The notes: a model not told the origin generated them from the letters alone. A stretch of DNA of 64,000 nt from Stenotrophomonas sp. 610A2 (GCF_030549615.1 NZ_CP130832.1:2356001-2420000), one strand, 5' to 3'. Shown: positions 1 to 9,745, numbered from the stretch's first letter. Numbers and translations: made by a program.

Positions 1-1
1 G

Positions 2-1819
2 GTGGAGCTTGATTACGACGGTGCTGGCGCTTTGCACCGGGTGCTGGGGCAGGTGCAGAACATCAGCAACCAACGCCGCACCGATGCGTTGATCCGATGG
101 CGCACCGAGCTGCTGAACCGCGTGTCGGCGCTGGGCCGCATCGGTGGTTGCGAGATTGAAGTGGACACCCGCGCCATGCAGTGGACCGAGGAGTGCTACC
201 GCATCCACGGCCTGCGCAAGGCGCCGGTCACGCTTGACCAGGCGCTGGACCTCTACACCCCTGATTCGCGTGACGGCTTCGAAGCCGCGCTACTGCGCAT
301 CGCCGAGGGCGGGCTGCCCGAGCAGCTCGACCTGTGTTTCTACCGCCCCTCGGGGCAGCGGGTATGGGTGCAGGTGCTGATCGAACTGGATCAGCGCGAA
401 GGCCTGCCGGAACGCTACGTGGTGCTGTTCCGCGACATTACCCGCGAACGTGACGCCGACGAACGGCTTGAACTGCTGGCGCACTACGATTTGCTGACCG
501 GTCTGCCCAATCGTATGTTGCTGCGCGAGCAGGGCTCGGAGGCAATCATCGAGGCCCGTGAACGCGGCGCCATCCTGGCGATGCTGTTCATCGACCTTGA
601 CGGGTTCAAGACCATCAATGACACCTTTGGCCATGCCACCGGTGACATGTTGTTGAAAGCCGCAGCCGCGCGCCTGCACCAGAACCTGCGCAATGCCGAC
701 CTGTTCGCTCGTTTCAACGGCGACGAATTCATCGTCATCCTGCGCAACCTGGTCGAGGCGGAGGATGCGGGGCATGTGGCACGCAAGCTGATTGCCTCGT
801 TGGCTGAGCCTTTGTACCGCGAGGATGCAACCCTGAAGGTCGGTGCCAGCGTTGGCATCGCACTGCTGGACGACAGTCGCAACGACTTTGACAGTCTGCT
901 GCGCGCCGCGGATGCGGCGATGCACGCGGCCAAGGAGGCCGGGCGCAACACCTATCAGTACTACAGCCAGGATGCGCTGGCGCGCACCCAGCGCCGGATC
1001 GAGATCGAACATGCCCTGCATGGTGCGGTCGAACGCGACGAATTCAGCCTGGTCTACCAGCCGCTGGTGCATGCCAACGGCGATCCAACTCCCTCGATCG
1101 AGGCCTTGCTGCGCTGGAACAGTGGTCGCCTGGGGGCCTGCAATCCGGCCGAGTTCATCCCTATTGCCGAGAAGTGCGGCGAGATCATCCACATCGGTGA
1201 TTGGGTATTGCAGGAGGTTTGCCGCCAGGCGGTTGTCTGGCAACAGGCGGGCCTGCAGTTTGATCGGGTGGCAGTGAACGTGTCTGCGCTGCAGTTGCGC
1301 GACCGTGGCTTTGCCGAGCGGGTGGTTGCCATCTGCCAGCAGTCTGGCTGGCCAGCGCAACGGCTGGAGCTGGAGCTGACCGAGTCAGCCCTGATCCGTG
1401 ATACCGACGCGTTGCGGCAGTGCTTCGATGTCTTCGAGGAGCACGGTATTCCGCTGGCAGTGGATGACTTCGGCACAGGCTTCTCCAACCTGCATTACCT
1501 CAACCGGTTCCCGGTGCAGCGACTGAAGATCGACCGCAGCTTCGTGCAGGGCATGCTGCACGATGCAGGTACCGCCGAAGTCACCCAGGCCATCGTGCAC
1601 CTCGGCCACGCGTTGGGTATGCGGGTGGTGGCTGAAGGCGTCGAGACGCCGGCCGAAGCAGCGATGTTGAAACAGCAGGGCTGCGACGAGCTGCAGGGTT
1701 ATCTGTACTCGCGTCCCTTGCGGCCACGCGAGATGGTGCAGTGGTTGCGCGGCGCCCCTGCTGAACTGCTGGAACCGCCGCAGGTTGCATCGAACAACAG
1801 CATCAGCGCGACGCACTGA
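2..1819 (+). CDS. PAS-GGDEF-EAL cyclic-di-GMP signalling protein, cut by the left edge
   Basis: Cytoplasmic (visible part) signalling protein that makes and/or degrades cyclic di-GMP. Residues about 30-150 read as a PAS/PAC sensor ending in FRDITRERDADERL. A GGDEF domain follows (about 155-320) whose signature is NGDEF at residues 239-243, and an EAL phosphodiesterase domain (about 335-590) with E367-A-L, ELTES, DDFGTGFSNL, KIDRSF and AEGVET all intact. The EAL half should therefore be active. The first Gly of GGDEF is Asn, which often lowers cyclase activity, so net phosphodiesterase activity is my inference. The reading frame is open to base 2 and the first residues look like the tail of an earlier PAS domain, so the true start is outside the window and the GTG at base 2 is probably not the start. 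A terminator follows directly. Confidence 0.9.
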   Translation: MELDYDGAGALHRVLGQVQNISNQRRTDALIRWRTELLNRVSALGRIGGCEIEVDTRAMQWTEECYRIHGLRKAPVTLDQALDLYTPDSRDGFEAALLRIAEGGLPEQLDLCFYRPSGQRVWVQVLIELDQREGLPERYVVLFRDITRERDADERLELLAHYDLLTGLPNRMLLREQGSEAIIEARERGAILAMLFIDLDGFKTINDTFGHATGDMLLKAAAARLHQNLRNADLFARFNGDEFIVILRNLVEAEDAGHVARKLIASLAEPLYREDATLKVGASVGIALLDDSRNDFDSLLRAADAAMHAAKEAGRNTYQYYSQDALARTQRRIEIEHALHGAVERDEFSLVYQPLVHANGDPTPSIEALLRWNSGRLGACNPAEFIPIAEKCGEIIHIGDWVLQEVCRQAVVWQQAGLQFDRVAVNVSALQLRDRGFAERVVAICQQSGWPAQRLELELTESALIRDTDALRQCFDVFEEHGIPLAVDDFGTGFSNLHYLNRFPVQRLKIDRSFVQGMLHDAGTAEVTQAIVHLGHALGMRVVAEGVETPAEAAMLKQQGCDELQGYLYSRPLRPREMVQWLRGAPAELLEPPQVASNNSISATH

Positions 1820-1837
1820 GTTCCGAAGACAACATGG

Positions 1838-1871
1838 AGCCCGGCTACGGAACAGGTAGCCGGGCTTTTTT
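1838..1871 (+). terminator. Rho-independent terminator of the GGDEF-EAL gene
   Basis: A perfect 10-bp stem (GCCCGGCTAC at 1839-1848 pairing with GTAGCCGGGC at 1856-1865), a 7-nt loop and a run of six T at 1866-1871, 20 bp after the stop codon. Confidence 0.9.
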
Positions 1872-2339
1872 GTGCGCGCAAATACCGGCTGCTGTGCTGC
1901 CAAACGCCGTTGTTGCGAAGAAATCCATGTCGCTTGCGGCGTTGCTGAGTCGCCCGCAACACAAAGTAGTGAGGGTAAGCGCAGCGCATCCTGGAGCCTT
2001 GACTCTGCGTATCGTGTGGAGGCCCTCCAAAGGCCCCGGGTGCGCTGCGCTTAACCGGGCTACGGAATGGGCTACGGAATAGCACAACTGGCCAGGTCGG
2101 CCTTGCTCAGGCAGCGGAGCAGCGCGTAATCGCAGGTTCGTGGTTCTTGTGACAGCTGGGATTGCCCCGGCATCCATACGCGTGCGCGGCTGCAACGAAG
2201 CACAGACCTGAAAAGTCAGCTGGGGTCGGCGCAACGGAAGCAATTGGCAGGTGTTTGGGGAGAGCAATGACGTGTCAGCTGCCGGGTGCGTTCTGCTTAC
2301 CCCGGTTACGAAGCTATCAATCGGCGTGTGGCGGACACA
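1872..2339. other. Gene-free stretch carrying degenerate palindromic repeats
   Basis: No convincing coding region is seen. It carries the long inverted repeat at 1973-2056 and a partial relative of its right arm near 2283-2310 (GGGTGCGTTCTGCTTACCCC). The short open frames here run through the repeats and have no ribosome site. Confidence 0.5.
1973..2056. repeat. Xanthomonad-type inverted repeat (GCGCAGCGC family)
   Basis: The left arm TAAGCGCAGCGCATCC (1976-1991) pairs with the right arm GGGTGCGCTGCGCTTA (2038-2053) around a loop of about 46 nt. The sequence type GGTAAGCGCAGCGCACCCGG is very common between genes in Stenotrophomonas and Xanthomonas; that statement is from general knowledge. 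Confidence 0.65.
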
Positions 2340-2591
2340 TCAAGGAACCGAAAGATCCCAATCAATGCTGGTCTTCAGCCAGTCGTTGCTTTCCTCGGGG
2401 GCCGGGGCAAGCGCTTGATCGCGCTTCGCCCGCAGTTCCAGGAGCTCGTGCGCGGCGCCTTGCTCAAGCTGTGCGAGTTGCTCGCGTCTGCGCAATGAGA
2501 TGTTGCTGGTGGCAGCGGAATCTGACATTGCGTCACCTGCCTGCGTTGCTGGCTCGGCGTTGTTGTTGGCGGTAGCGCGGGGTAGAAGCAT
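2340..2591 (-). CDS. Possible small hypothetical protein downstream of the chemoreceptor gene
   Basis: An open frame of 83 codons, or 62 from the internal ATG at 2528, which is preceded by CAGGTGACGCA, a weak ribosome site. The product is hydrophilic, with a predicted helix rich in Glu, Leu and Arg and a conserved-looking tail DWLKTSIDWDLSVP. No family is recognised. It lies after the terminator of the chemoreceptor gene, so it would need its own promoter. A chance frame in high-GC DNA cannot be excluded. Confidence 0.3.
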   Translation of the reverse strand: MLLPRATANNNAEPATQAGDAMSDSAATSNISLRRREQLAQLEQGAAHELLELRAKRDQALAPAPEESNDWLKTSIDWDLSVP

Positions 2592-2618
2592 GTATCAGTA
2601 CGGTTGAAGCAACAGCAA

Positions 2619-2641
2619 AGCCCCGACCAAAGGCCGGGGCT
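2619..2641 (-). terminator. Hairpin terminator of the chemoreceptor gene
   Basis: AGCCCCGACC (2619-2628) pairs with GGCCGGGGCT (2632-2641) with one mismatch and a 3-nt loop. On the minus strand it is followed by the moderately T-rich TTGCTGTTGCTTC. It sits 28 bp past the stop codon of the chemoreceptor gene. Confidence 0.7.
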
Positions 2642-2668
2642 CGGTTGCAAAGCGGGTGCAGTACGAAC

Positions 2669-3859
2669 TCAGAACAACTCCACCGTGCCGGCGCCCATGC
2701 TCTGCTGCGATACAGGCTTGTGCGGCGGGCGCTCCCACTCGACACGCAGTTCACGCAGGCGGCTGCCGGTGCGCTGCAGTGCGCTGACCATCTCGCCATC
2801 GAACACGCCACCATTGCGGTGCAGCAGTTCCTGCAGGGCAACGGCCTCCCGGTTGATCGCGCCAAGGCGGTCGAGGTGGGTGTGCACGCCACCCAGCGCC
2901 TGGGTAGCGATGTCCTCGAACTGCAGGGCACGCACGGCTTCGGCAACACTGCCGTCAATGGCGCGGCCGCATTCGGAGATCTCGCGCATGCCGTCGCCGA
3001 GCGAGGCATTGATGGCAGCCACGCTGTCCAGCATCGAGGCGGCTTCGTGGCGCGCTTCACGCGAGCGGTCCATGTCGCGCGATGCCATGTGGGTGACGGT
3101 TTCACGCACCTTGGCAATGGCGTCCTTGGAGCTGTGCGCCAGCTTGCGGATCTGCTCGTTGAAGGTGGTGGAGCGCTCGGAGAGGTTGCGCACCTCGTCG
3201 GCGACCACAGCAAAACCGCGACCAGCTTCGCCAGCACGGGCTGCTTCGATGGCTGCATTCAGGGCCAGCAGATTGGTCTGGTCGGCAATCGACTTGACGT
3301 CTTCAAGCAGGGCAAAGATGCCATCCAGGTGCTGTGCCATCTGGTCGATGTGCTGCACGGTGTTGCTGCTCTGGCCGCTGACCTGCTCCAGTGCTTCCAC
3401 CAGCTGTTCCATCTGGTGGCTGGCGTTCTGGGCGAAGCGGGCGACATCGACACCGCCGCCGCCTTCGTCACCGGCGCGGTCGACGATGCGGGCCAGTGCC
3501 TGGCTCTGCTGGCGCGACTTGCGGCTCATCGCGTCGAAGCTGCCACCCAGGCCACCGACGGCCTGCCGGATCAGCTCACGGGCGCGTTCGATCTCGCTGC
3601 GCGAGCCATCGATTTCGTTGCTGACAAAGCTGCGCAGCTCATTCAGCAGTTGGTCCTGTTCCTTCAGCACCTTGGTGTGTTCGGGCGAGCGCTGGGCTTG
3701 CGTATGCACGCTCCACCAGGCAAATACCAGCCAGCTCAGCACCATGGTGGTCAGGATTGCCCACAGCGCTGCCGAAGGCCAGGACAGGGCAGCAGCGACC
3801 ACGACCAGAAGGGTGAGGACCAACGGGGCTGCCAAACGGATTGCAATACGTGAATACAT
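2669..3859 (-). CDS. Methyl-accepting chemotaxis protein
   Basis: Membrane-anchored chemoreceptor signalling to CheA/CheW. From the ATG at 3859 ([12 protein letters not shown]) there are two adjacent hydrophobic segments (residues about 8-50) with almost no periplasmic loop, then a long coiled coil containing the highly conserved hairpin tip ([19 protein letters not shown] followed by [12 protein letters not shown]), typical of the MCP signal domain. With no periplasmic sensor domain the receptor probably senses a cytoplasmic or membrane cue (inference). The C-terminal end lacks a CheR-docking pentapeptide. The frame extends 42 codons upstream, but that part is Arg/Pro-rich and not protein-like, so I chose the internal ATG. 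No chemotaxis genes are adjacent. Confidence 0.9.
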   Translation of the reverse strand: MYSRIAIRLAAPLVLTLLVVVAAALSWPSAALWAILTTMVLSWLVFAWWSVHTQAQRSPEHTKVLKEQDQLLNELRSFVSNEIDGSRSEIERARELIRQAVGGLGGSFDAMSRKSRQQSQALARIVDRAGDEGGGGVDVARFAQNASHQMEQLVEALEQVSGQSSNTVQHIDQMAQHLDGIFALLEDVKSIADQTNLLALNAAIEAARAGEAGRGFAVVADEVRNLSERSTTFNEQIRKLAHSSKDAIAKVRETVTHMASRDMDRSREARHEAASMLDSVAAINASLGDGMREISECGRAIDGSVAEAVRALQFEDIATQALGGVHTHLDRLGAINREAVALQELLHRNGGVFDGEMVSALQRTGSRLRELRVEWERPPHKPVSQQSMGAGTVELF

Positions 3860-3988
3860 GGACGTTCTCGGGAGAGTCACGAATGCAGTATCGGCAGTGG
3901 GCGGGGTGTCTTTAGCCCACTGACGTGAATCCCGGAGAAGGTTTCGCAATGCAGGCCCGCAAGCGCGTTGGCTGCGGGCCGGCATGAT

Positions 3989-4609
3989 TCAGCGCAGACG
4001 GCGCTCGATGGCCTCGAGCATAGCCTTGCGCGAGAACAGGAAATCCCAGTAGCTGCCGCCCAGCTGGCGCCACAGCACCGCCGAGCGCACGGCGGCCAGC
4101 AGCAGCGCCCGGATCTCGGACACCACCATCGCCTGGCCCAGGTAATGCGGGTTGCCCTGCACCATGATCTTGGGCTTGAGCTGGCTGATGGTGTCCGCGT
4201 ACAGCGCACCCATCGCACTCAGCACATCGGGGTGGGAGCTGTCGCCGCGTTCCTTGGCGATACCAGCGGCACGCTGGATGCCAGCCTCCACCTTGTCGAT
4301 CGTGGCGCCTTCACGCACGAAACGGCGCTCCAGCTGCATCACCGACAGCGCCAGCCGCGGCAGCAGGTCGTCCTTGCCCTGGTTGCGGAAGTAGTCGCGC
4401 AGCAGGCGCAGGCCGGCTTCAACCTGGGTGGCGCTGCCATAGACGGCAGCCGGCGAGGTGGCGTCAATCCGCAATACGCTGTCCATCGCGGTACGCACGA
4501 TGGCGTTCTCCGAGTGGCCGGTTTCTGCGATGCGGCGAACCTGCTGCAGGGCCTGGGCAATGCCGGCCAAGGCAAGTACGCGGTCATCGATGGAAAAAGT
4601 CATGGTCAT
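3989..4609 (-). CDS. hflD: HflD-like protein (lysogenization regulator family)
   Basis: Peripheral membrane protein of the HflD/YcfC family, all alpha-helical, about 206 aa as in E. coli. Recognised by [14 protein letters not shown] at the start, GLRLLRDYF, and [31 protein letters not shown] near the C-terminus. In E. coli HflD interferes with the lambda CII activator; its normal job is unclear. It lies 3 bp after mnmA, the same neighbour as in E. coli. Two in-frame ATGs lie at 4609 and 4603; either could start it. In E. coli purB follows hflD; here a chemoreceptor gene does. Confidence 0.92.
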   Translation of the reverse strand: MTMTFSIDDRVLALAGIAQALQQVRRIAETGHSENAIVRTAMDSVLRIDATSPAAVYGSATQVEAGLRLLRDYFRNQGKDDLLPRLALSVMQLERRFVREGATIDKVEAGIQRAAGIAKERGDSSHPDVLSAMGALYADTISQLKPKIMVQGNPHYLGQAMVVSEIRALLLAAVRSAVLWRQLGGSYWDFLFSRKAMLEAIERRLR

Positions 4610-4612
4610 CTC

Positions 4613-5734
4613 TCAAAGGGAAACAGGGGCGGCCAGGCGGCGCTCCAAAGGTGCATCGGTGGCGGCGATCACCGCGCCGCCCAAGCATTCCATGCCGTCG
4701 TACAGCACCAGTGATTGGCCGGGGGTGACGGCGCGTTGCGGGCGCGCGAAATGCACGTCCAGCGTACCGTCATCACGCACCTTCACGGTGCAGGCTTCGT
4801 CAGGTTGGCGGTAGCGGGTCTGCGCGGTGCACTCGAACTCGCGTGCGGGCGGGGCACCTGCAATCCAGTGCATGGCCTCGCTGCGCAGCCAGTTGGACTG
4901 CAGCCAGGGGCTGTCATGGCCCTGGTCGACGTAGAGGATGTTGCGTGCCACGTCCTTGCCGACCACGAACCAGGGCGCGGCCGGGCGGCCACGGACACCG
5001 CCGATGTTCAGGCCTTCGCGCTGGCCCAGGGTGAAATAGAACACGCCGGGGTGACGGGCGATTACCTGGCCGTCGGGGTCGTGGATCTCGCCTTCGCGCG
5101 CGGGCAGGTACTGCCCAAGGAATTCACGGAAATCGCGCTCGCCGATGAAGCAGATGCCGGTGGAATCCTTCTTGGCATGGGTAGGCAGGCCAGCCTCGCG
5201 GGCGATGCGGCGCAGCTCGCTCTTCTCCATGTGGCCGATCGGGAACAGGGTTGCCGCCAGCTGGGTCTGGCCCAGCTGATGCAGGAAGTAGCTCTGGTCC
5301 TTGCCGCGGTCGGCGCCACGCAGCAGGCGCCAACGGCCGCCGGAGTGCTCCACTTGGGCGTAGTGGCCGGTGGCGATGCGCTCGGCGCCCAGCTCGCGGG
5401 CAGCGTCGAGGAAGTGCTTGAACTTGACCTCGCGGTTGCACAGCACGTCCGGGTTGGGGGTGCGGCCAGCCGCGTACTCGGCCAGGAAGTGCTCGAACAC
5501 GCCCTGCCAGTATTCGTTGGAGAAGTCGCGGAAATGGAAGGGGATGTCCAGCCGGCCGCAGACTGCCACCGCGTCGCGGCGGTCATCTTCGGCGCGGCAA
5601 TGGCCGCTGCCGTCGTCAGCCCAGTTCTGCATGAACAGGCCGGCGACATCCAACCCCTGTTGGACCAGGGCAAGCGCTGCCACCGACGAATCAACGCCGC
5701 CGGAAACGCCGACCACGATCTTGGGAGTGCTCAT
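4613..5734 (-). CDS. mnmA: tRNA-specific 2-thiouridylase MnmA
   Basis: Installs the 2-thio group on the wobble uridine (U34) of tRNA for Lys, Glu and Gln, using sulfur relayed from IscS/TusE and ATP. The PP-loop SGGVDSS is near the N-terminus. The nucleophile region [12 protein letters not shown] and the persulfide region [12 protein letters not shown] are both present, giving the two catalytic cysteines. About 373 aa from the ATG at 5734, normal for the family. The start overlaps the nudJ stop by 4 bp (ATGA), indicating translational coupling. The longer open frame upstream (to 5965) only shadows nudJ. Confidence 0.96.
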   Translation of the reverse strand: MSTPKIVVGVSGGVDSSVAALALVQQGLDVAGLFMQNWADDGSGHCRAEDDRRDAVAVCGRLDIPFHFRDFSNEYWQGVFEHFLAEYAAGRTPNPDVLCNREVKFKHFLDAARELGAERIATGHYAQVEHSGGRWRLLRGADRGKDQSYFLHQLGQTQLAATLFPIGHMEKSELRRIAREAGLPTHAKKDSTGICFIGERDFREFLGQYLPAREGEIHDPDGQVIARHPGVFYFTLGQREGLNIGGVRGRPAAPWFVVGKDVARNILYVDQGHDSPWLQSNWLRSEAMHWIAGAPPAREFECTAQTRYRQPDEACTVKVRDDGTLDVHFARPQRAVTPGQSLVLYDGMECLGGAVIAATDAPLERRLAAPVSL

Positions 5735-6195
5735 GGTGCCACCTGCCGCAGGATCGACAGCGGATAGCGCTGCCCGGCCAGCCAGTCGGACACCGTATGC
5801 CAGACCAGCGGGCTGCGCAGCCGTGCCATGTCGGCCTGCAAGGCCACCGGGCTGAGCCACAGGGCCTGCACGATGCCAGCATCGAGCGCCTGCTCGGGAT
5901 GGTGGCGCACGGGCTCGGCGGCGAAGGCGAAGCGCAGGAACGGCGTGCCATCGCCTGCCGTCCACTGGTAGCTGCCGATGAAACCGGTCAGGCGCACGTC
6001 CCAGCCGGTTTCCTCGCGGGTTTCACGCACTGCCGCCTCGAGCAGGCTCTCGCCAGGCTCGAGGTGCCCGGCCGGCTGGTTCAACACCCGCCGGCCAGCC
6101 TTTTCTTCTTCCACCAGCAGCAGCTGCCCTGCGCGGGAGACCACGGTGGCCACGGTCACATGTGGCGCCCATCGCTGGGACTGCAAAGCATTCAC
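5731..6195 (-). CDS. nudJ: Nudix phosphohydrolase NudJ
   Basis: Small Nudix hydrolase (154 aa) acting on nucleoside and thiamine-precursor pyrophosphates; in E. coli NudJ removes phosphate from HMP-PP and nucleotides. The Nudix box is complete: GHLEPGE, seven residues, then RETREETGW. It precedes mnmA with a 4-bp overlap, the same order as in E. coli, and starts 2 bp after the stop of the exported protein gene upstream, so all four genes (6674 down to 3989) look like one operon. Confidence 0.93.
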   Translation of the reverse strand: MNALQSQRWAPHVTVATVVSRAGQLLLVEEEKAGRRVLNQPAGHLEPGESLLEAAVRETREETGWDVRLTGFIGSYQWTAGDGTPFLRFAFAAEPVRHHPEQALDAGIVQALWLSPVALQADMARLRSPLVWHTVSDWLAGQRYPLSILRQVAP

Positions 6196-6197
6196 GC

Positions 6198-6674
6198 TCA
6201 GTACTCGTCCTTGGACGTCATTTCCAGCTCGATCGCATCGGCGCTCTTGGCGGCGGCATCGATGGCATCGGAGATCACTTCAGCGCTGGCATCGGCGTCC
6301 ACCTTGACCACGAACATGGCCACATCACCCTGTTTCACCCAGCCGCCGAGCTTGGAGTCGTTGGAATCTTCCAGCAGGCGGTTGGCGATCAGCGCCGAGA
6401 ACTGCGGGCCCTCGGACTTGTAGCCCGGCGACCAGATTTCACGTACATGGTGGCTGCCGTAGGTCTCAACAGTGGAGCGCACGAACACCAGCTGGGTACG
6501 GTCGTCGTCCATCTCAAAGACCAGCTGGTAGTCGCCGTCGCTGTCCACCTCGTACTTGTACTTGAGGGTGTCCAGCACGCGACCGACGGCGCGGTCCGGC
6601 TCGCCGGCGAACGCGCTGCCGGAAGCGGTGGCGGCCAAGGCCAGCAGAGCAATGCTGAGTACAGACTTCTTCAT
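6198..6674 (-). CDS. Exported hypothetical protein, possibly YbjN-like
   Basis: 158 aa with a clear signal peptide ([23 protein letters not shown]) and a small alpha/beta domain rich in Asp. The pattern [20 protein letters not shown] resembles the YbjN fold, but this is only a weak impression. It is the first gene of the apparent operon with nudJ, mnmA and hflD. Function unknown; a periplasmic location is inferred from the signal peptide. Confidence 0.75.
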   Translation of the reverse strand: MKKSVLSIALLALAATASGSAFAGEPDRAVGRVLDTLKYKYEVDSDGDYQLVFEMDDDRTQLVFVRSTVETYGSHHVREIWSPGYKSEGPQFSALIANRLLEDSNDSKLGGWVKQGDVAMFVVKVDADASAEVISDAIDAAAKSADAIELEMTSKDEY

Positions 6675-6766
6675 GTTTTCCCCAATGGAATGGATGGTTA
6701 GCCTGCAAATTGTGCGGGGGCAGGGGGGGCTGCGTCCAATGTCGGGGGCTGGTCATGCAGACCGGC

Positions 6767-6778
6767 TATAATTGCAGG
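6767..6778 (+). promoter_or_regulatory. Consensus -10 box directly before clpS, suggesting a leaderless transcript
   Basis: TATAAT at 6767-6772 is followed by only six bases before the clpS ATG at 6779. A normal start site about 7 bases past the -10 box would be the A of the ATG itself. No clear -35 box is seen in the G-rich DNA upstream, and no Shine-Dalgarno fits in the gap. Confidence 0.5.
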
Positions 6779-7099
6779 ATGTCCCAGAAGACCCAACACG
6801 ATAGCGAGCATGGCCTGCTGGTTGCCCCTGGCAAGCCGGAGGTGGCGCCGCCGCCCCAGTACCAGGTGATGCTGCTCAACGACGACTACACCCCGATGGA
6901 CTTCGTGGTGACGGTCCTGCAGAGCTTTTTCTCCATGGACATGGACAAGGCCACCCAGGTGATGCTTCACGTCCACACCCGCGGCCGTGGTATCTGCGGT
7001 GTCTATACCCGCGAGGTTGCCGAGACCAAGGTGGCGCAGGTCAATGAGTTCTCGCGCATGAACCAGCATCCCTTGATGTGCACGATGGAGCGGGCCTGA
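6779..7099 (+). CDS. clpS: ClpS, N-degron adaptor for ClpAP
   Basis: 106-aa adaptor that binds proteins with N-terminal Leu, Phe, Tyr or Trp and hands them to ClpA. Key family features are visible: a flexible N-terminus, then [17 protein letters not shown] (the NDDYTPMEFV signature of the substrate pocket), [13 protein letters not shown] and YTREVAETK. The start is the ATG at 6779; the frame upstream is not protein-like. Together with clpA and aat in this window it forms the complete recognition and delivery part of the bacterial N-degron pathway. Confidence 0.96.
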   Translation: MSQKTQHDSEHGLLVAPGKPEVAPPPQYQVMLLNDDYTPMDFVVTVLQSFFSMDMDKATQVMLHVHTRGRGICGVYTREVAETKVAQVNEFSRMNQHPLMCTMERA

Positions 7100-7408
7100 G
7101 CCTTGCCCCCGGCGTTTGTACGCCAGTCCGTCCATCCGGACTTCCCTGACTTGGCCGGCCGCGCCTGATCTGCGGTAAAACAGGCGTGGCGCCTTGCATC
7201 CAATGTGCGAGCAGTAGAACGATTCGTCCCGCCGATTGTGTTCTGCGCGGGGTGTCGCATGGTTTTCTGCGGTAAAACTGAATGCCGGATTCACAGGTAC
7301 AGCAGTTTTGCGGGTATTGCTGACACGGCGTCTACATCAGCGTAGTTAGGGTGCTGGAAAAATCGGTGCCAGGCCGCATATTGTCTCCAACCGGAACCGG
7401 AGTGCCCT
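7100..7408. other. clpS-clpA intergenic region
   Basis: 309 bp without a gene. It holds a 13-bp direct repeat (TCTGCGGTAAAAC at 7169-7181 and 7266-7278). No clear terminator follows clpS, so clpA may be reached by readthrough as well as by its own promoter. Confidence 0.5.
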
Positions 7409-9688
7409 ATGTTCAGTAAAGACCTCGAGCAGACCATTGGTCAGTGCTACAAGCGCGCCCGAGAGGCCCGTCATGAGTACATGACGGTTGAACATTTATT
7501 GCTGGCCTTGTTGGAGAACGCATCTGCGCAGGCCGTGCTCAAAGCGTGCGGCGCCGATCTGGAGCGTCTGGGGCGTGAGCTGGAGAAGGCGATCAACGCC
7601 TCGGTGTCGCTGCTGGCCGAAGACGACGGCCGCGACACGCAGCCCACGCTGGGCTTCCAGCGGGTCTTGCAGCGCGCCGTGTACCACGTGCAGTCCTCGG
7701 GCAAGAAGGAAGTTACTGGTGCCAATGTGCTGGTGGCGATCTTCGGCGAAAAGGAGTCGCACGCGGTCTACTACCTCAATCAGCAGGATGTGACCCGGCT
7801 GGACGTGGTCAATTACCTGTCCCACGGCGTGGGCAAGGCGGGCGATGACCCGGAGATGTCCTCGCCGCTGGAAGGTGAGGGCAGGGCAGAAGGTGCCGAC
7901 GGCGAAGGCAAGGGCGATTCGCTGGCCGAGTTCGCCAGCAATCTCAATGAGATGGCCAAGTCAGGGCGGATCGATCCGCTGGTTGGGCGCCGTGACGAGA
8001 TCGAGCGCACCATCCAGGTCTTGTGCCGCCGCCGTAAGAACAACCCGCTGTACGTGGGTGAGGCCGGTGTCGGCAAGACCGCCATCGCCGAAGGCCTGGC
8101 CAAACGCATCGTCGATGGCGAAGTGCCGGATGTGCTCGCCGATGCCGTGATCTACTCGTTGGATCTGGGCGCACTGGTGGCTGGCACCAAATACCGTGGC
8201 GACTTCGAGAAGCGCCTGAAGGGCGTGATCACCGCGCTGAAGAAGATTCCCAACTCGGTGCTGTTCATCGACGAGATCCACACCATCATCGGTGCCGGAT
8301 CGGCGTCGGGCGGCACCATGGATGCCTCCAACCTGATCAAGCCGGCGCTGGCGTCGGGTGAGCTGCGCTGCATCGGCTCGACCACGTTCCAGGAATACCG
8401 CGGCATCTTCGAGAAGGATCGTGCGCTGGCGCGGCGCTTCCAGAAGATAGACATCGTCGAGCCGACCATTGGCGAGACCTTCGAGATCCTTAAGGGCCTG
8501 CGGCCGAAGTACGAGGCGCACCACAGCGTGACCTACGCCGACGATGCCTTGCAGGCAGCGGTGGATCTGTCGGTCAAGCACATTGCCGATCGCCTGCTGC
8601 CGGACAAGGCCATCGACGTGATCGACGAGGCCGGTGCCCGCCAGCGCCTGCTGCCCGAAGGCCAGCGCAAGGAGCGCATCGATATCGAGGAGATCGAAGC
8701 CATCGTTGCCAAGATGGCGCGGATCCCGGCCAAGCAGGTCACCGCCAGCGACAAGGATGTGCTGCAGCACCTGGAGCGCAACCTGAAGATGGTGATCTTC
8801 GGCCAGGACCAGGGCATCGAGTCGCTGACCTCGGCGATCAAGTTGTCGCGCTCGGGTCTGGCCAGTCCCGACAAGCCGATCGGCAACTTCCTGTTTGCCG
8901 GCCCCACCGGTGTTGGCAAAACCGAAGTGACGCGTCAGTTGGCATTGCAGTTGGGTATCGAGCTGGTGCGCTTCGACATGTCCGAGTACATGGAGCCGCA
9001 TTCCATCAGTCGCCTGATCGGTGCGCCTCCGGGCTATGTCGGCTTCGACCAGGGTGGTCTGTTGACCGAGAAGATCGTCAAGACGCCGCACTGCGTGCTG
9101 TTGCTGGACGAGGTGGAGAAGGCGCATCCGGATATCTTCAACATCCTGTTGCAGGTCATGGATCGCGGTGTGCTCACCGACACCAACGGCCGCGAAGCCA
9201 ATTTCAAGAACGTGATCCTGGTGATGACCACCAATGCCGGTGCCACCCAGGCGGCGCGTCGCTCGATCGGCTTCTTGAAGCAGGATCATGCAACCGATGC
9301 GATGGAAGTCATCCGCAAGAGCTTCACCCCGGAGTTCCGCAACCGCCTGGATGCAGTGGTGCAGTTCCAGCCGCTGGGCTTCAGTCATATCCTGCGGGTG
9401 GTGGACAAGTTCCTGATCGAGCTGGAAATGCTGCTGCAGGACAAGCACGTGTCGCTTTCGGCCACGCCGACGGCACGCGAATGGCTGGCCCAGCATGGCT
9501 TCGACGCGGACATGGGTGCGCGCCCGATGCACCGACTGATCCAGGACAAGGTGAAGCGCCCGCTGGCCGACGAGCTGTTGTTCGGCAAGCTCGTCAACGG
9601 CGGCAAGGTCAGCATCGACGTCCGCGAGGGCGAGCTGGTGGTCGACACCGAGTCCGAGCCGGAGCATCTGTTGCCGGCAACGGTGTAA
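7409..9688 (+). CDS. clpA: ClpA, ATPase/unfoldase of the ClpAP protease
   Basis: 759-aa Hsp100 ATPase that unfolds substrates and feeds them to ClpP. Order: N-domain (residues 1-145) that docks ClpS; a charged linker (about 150-170); first AAA module with Walker A GEAGVGKT (217-224) and Walker B VLFIDEIHT; second AAA module with Walker A GPTGVGKT (498-505) and Walker B LLLDEVEKAH; then the C-terminal domain. The ATG at 7409 gives MFSKDLEQTI, the usual start. ClpP is not in the window. Two strong Walker sites and normal length indicate an intact gene; the usual terminator follows. Confidence 0.97.
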   Translation: MFSKDLEQTIGQCYKRAREARHEYMTVEHLLLALLENASAQAVLKACGADLERLGRELEKAINASVSLLAEDDGRDTQPTLGFQRVLQRAVYHVQSSGKKEVTGANVLVAIFGEKESHAVYYLNQQDVTRLDVVNYLSHGVGKAGDDPEMSSPLEGEGRAEGADGEGKGDSLAEFASNLNEMAKSGRIDPLVGRRDEIERTIQVLCRRRKNNPLYVGEAGVGKTAIAEGLAKRIVDGEVPDVLADAVIYSLDLGALVAGTKYRGDFEKRLKGVITALKKIPNSVLFIDEIHTIIGAGSASGGTMDASNLIKPALASGELRCIGSTTFQEYRGIFEKDRALARRFQKIDIVEPTIGETFEILKGLRPKYEAHHSVTYADDALQAAVDLSVKHIADRLLPDKAIDVIDEAGARQRLLPEGQRKERIDIEEIEAIVAKMARIPAKQVTASDKDVLQHLERNLKMVIFGQDQGIESLTSAIKLSRSGLASPDKPIGNFLFAGPTGVGKTEVTRQLALQLGIELVRFDMSEYMEPHSISRLIGAPPGYVGFDQGGLLTEKIVKTPHCVLLLDEVEKAHPDIFNILLQVMDRGVLTDTNGREANFKNVILVMTTNAGATQAARRSIGFLKQDHATDAMEVIRKSFTPEFRNRLDAVVQFQPLGFSHILRVVDKFLIELEMLLQDKHVSLSATPTAREWLAQHGFDADMGARPMHRLIQDKVKRPLADELLFGKLVNGGKVSIDVREGELVVDTESEPEHLLPATV

Positions 9689-9700
9689 GCCGGCATTTGC

Positions 9701-9725
9701 AGGAGCGGCGTAAGCCGCGAAGCCA
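9701..9725. repeat. REP-like palindrome (GGAGCGGCGTAAGCCGCGAAGCC)
   Basis: Stem GCGGC (9705-9709) and GCCGC (9714-9718) around GTAA, of a type widespread in Pseudomonas and Xanthomonads, starting 12 bp after the clpA stop. Confidence 0.5.
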
Positions 9726-9745
9726 CAATTGCTTCAGCACAAACA

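Noticed and set aside
7961..9667. A 568-codon open frame antisense to clpA
   Set aside because: Shadow of a high-GC gene; composition is not protein-like.
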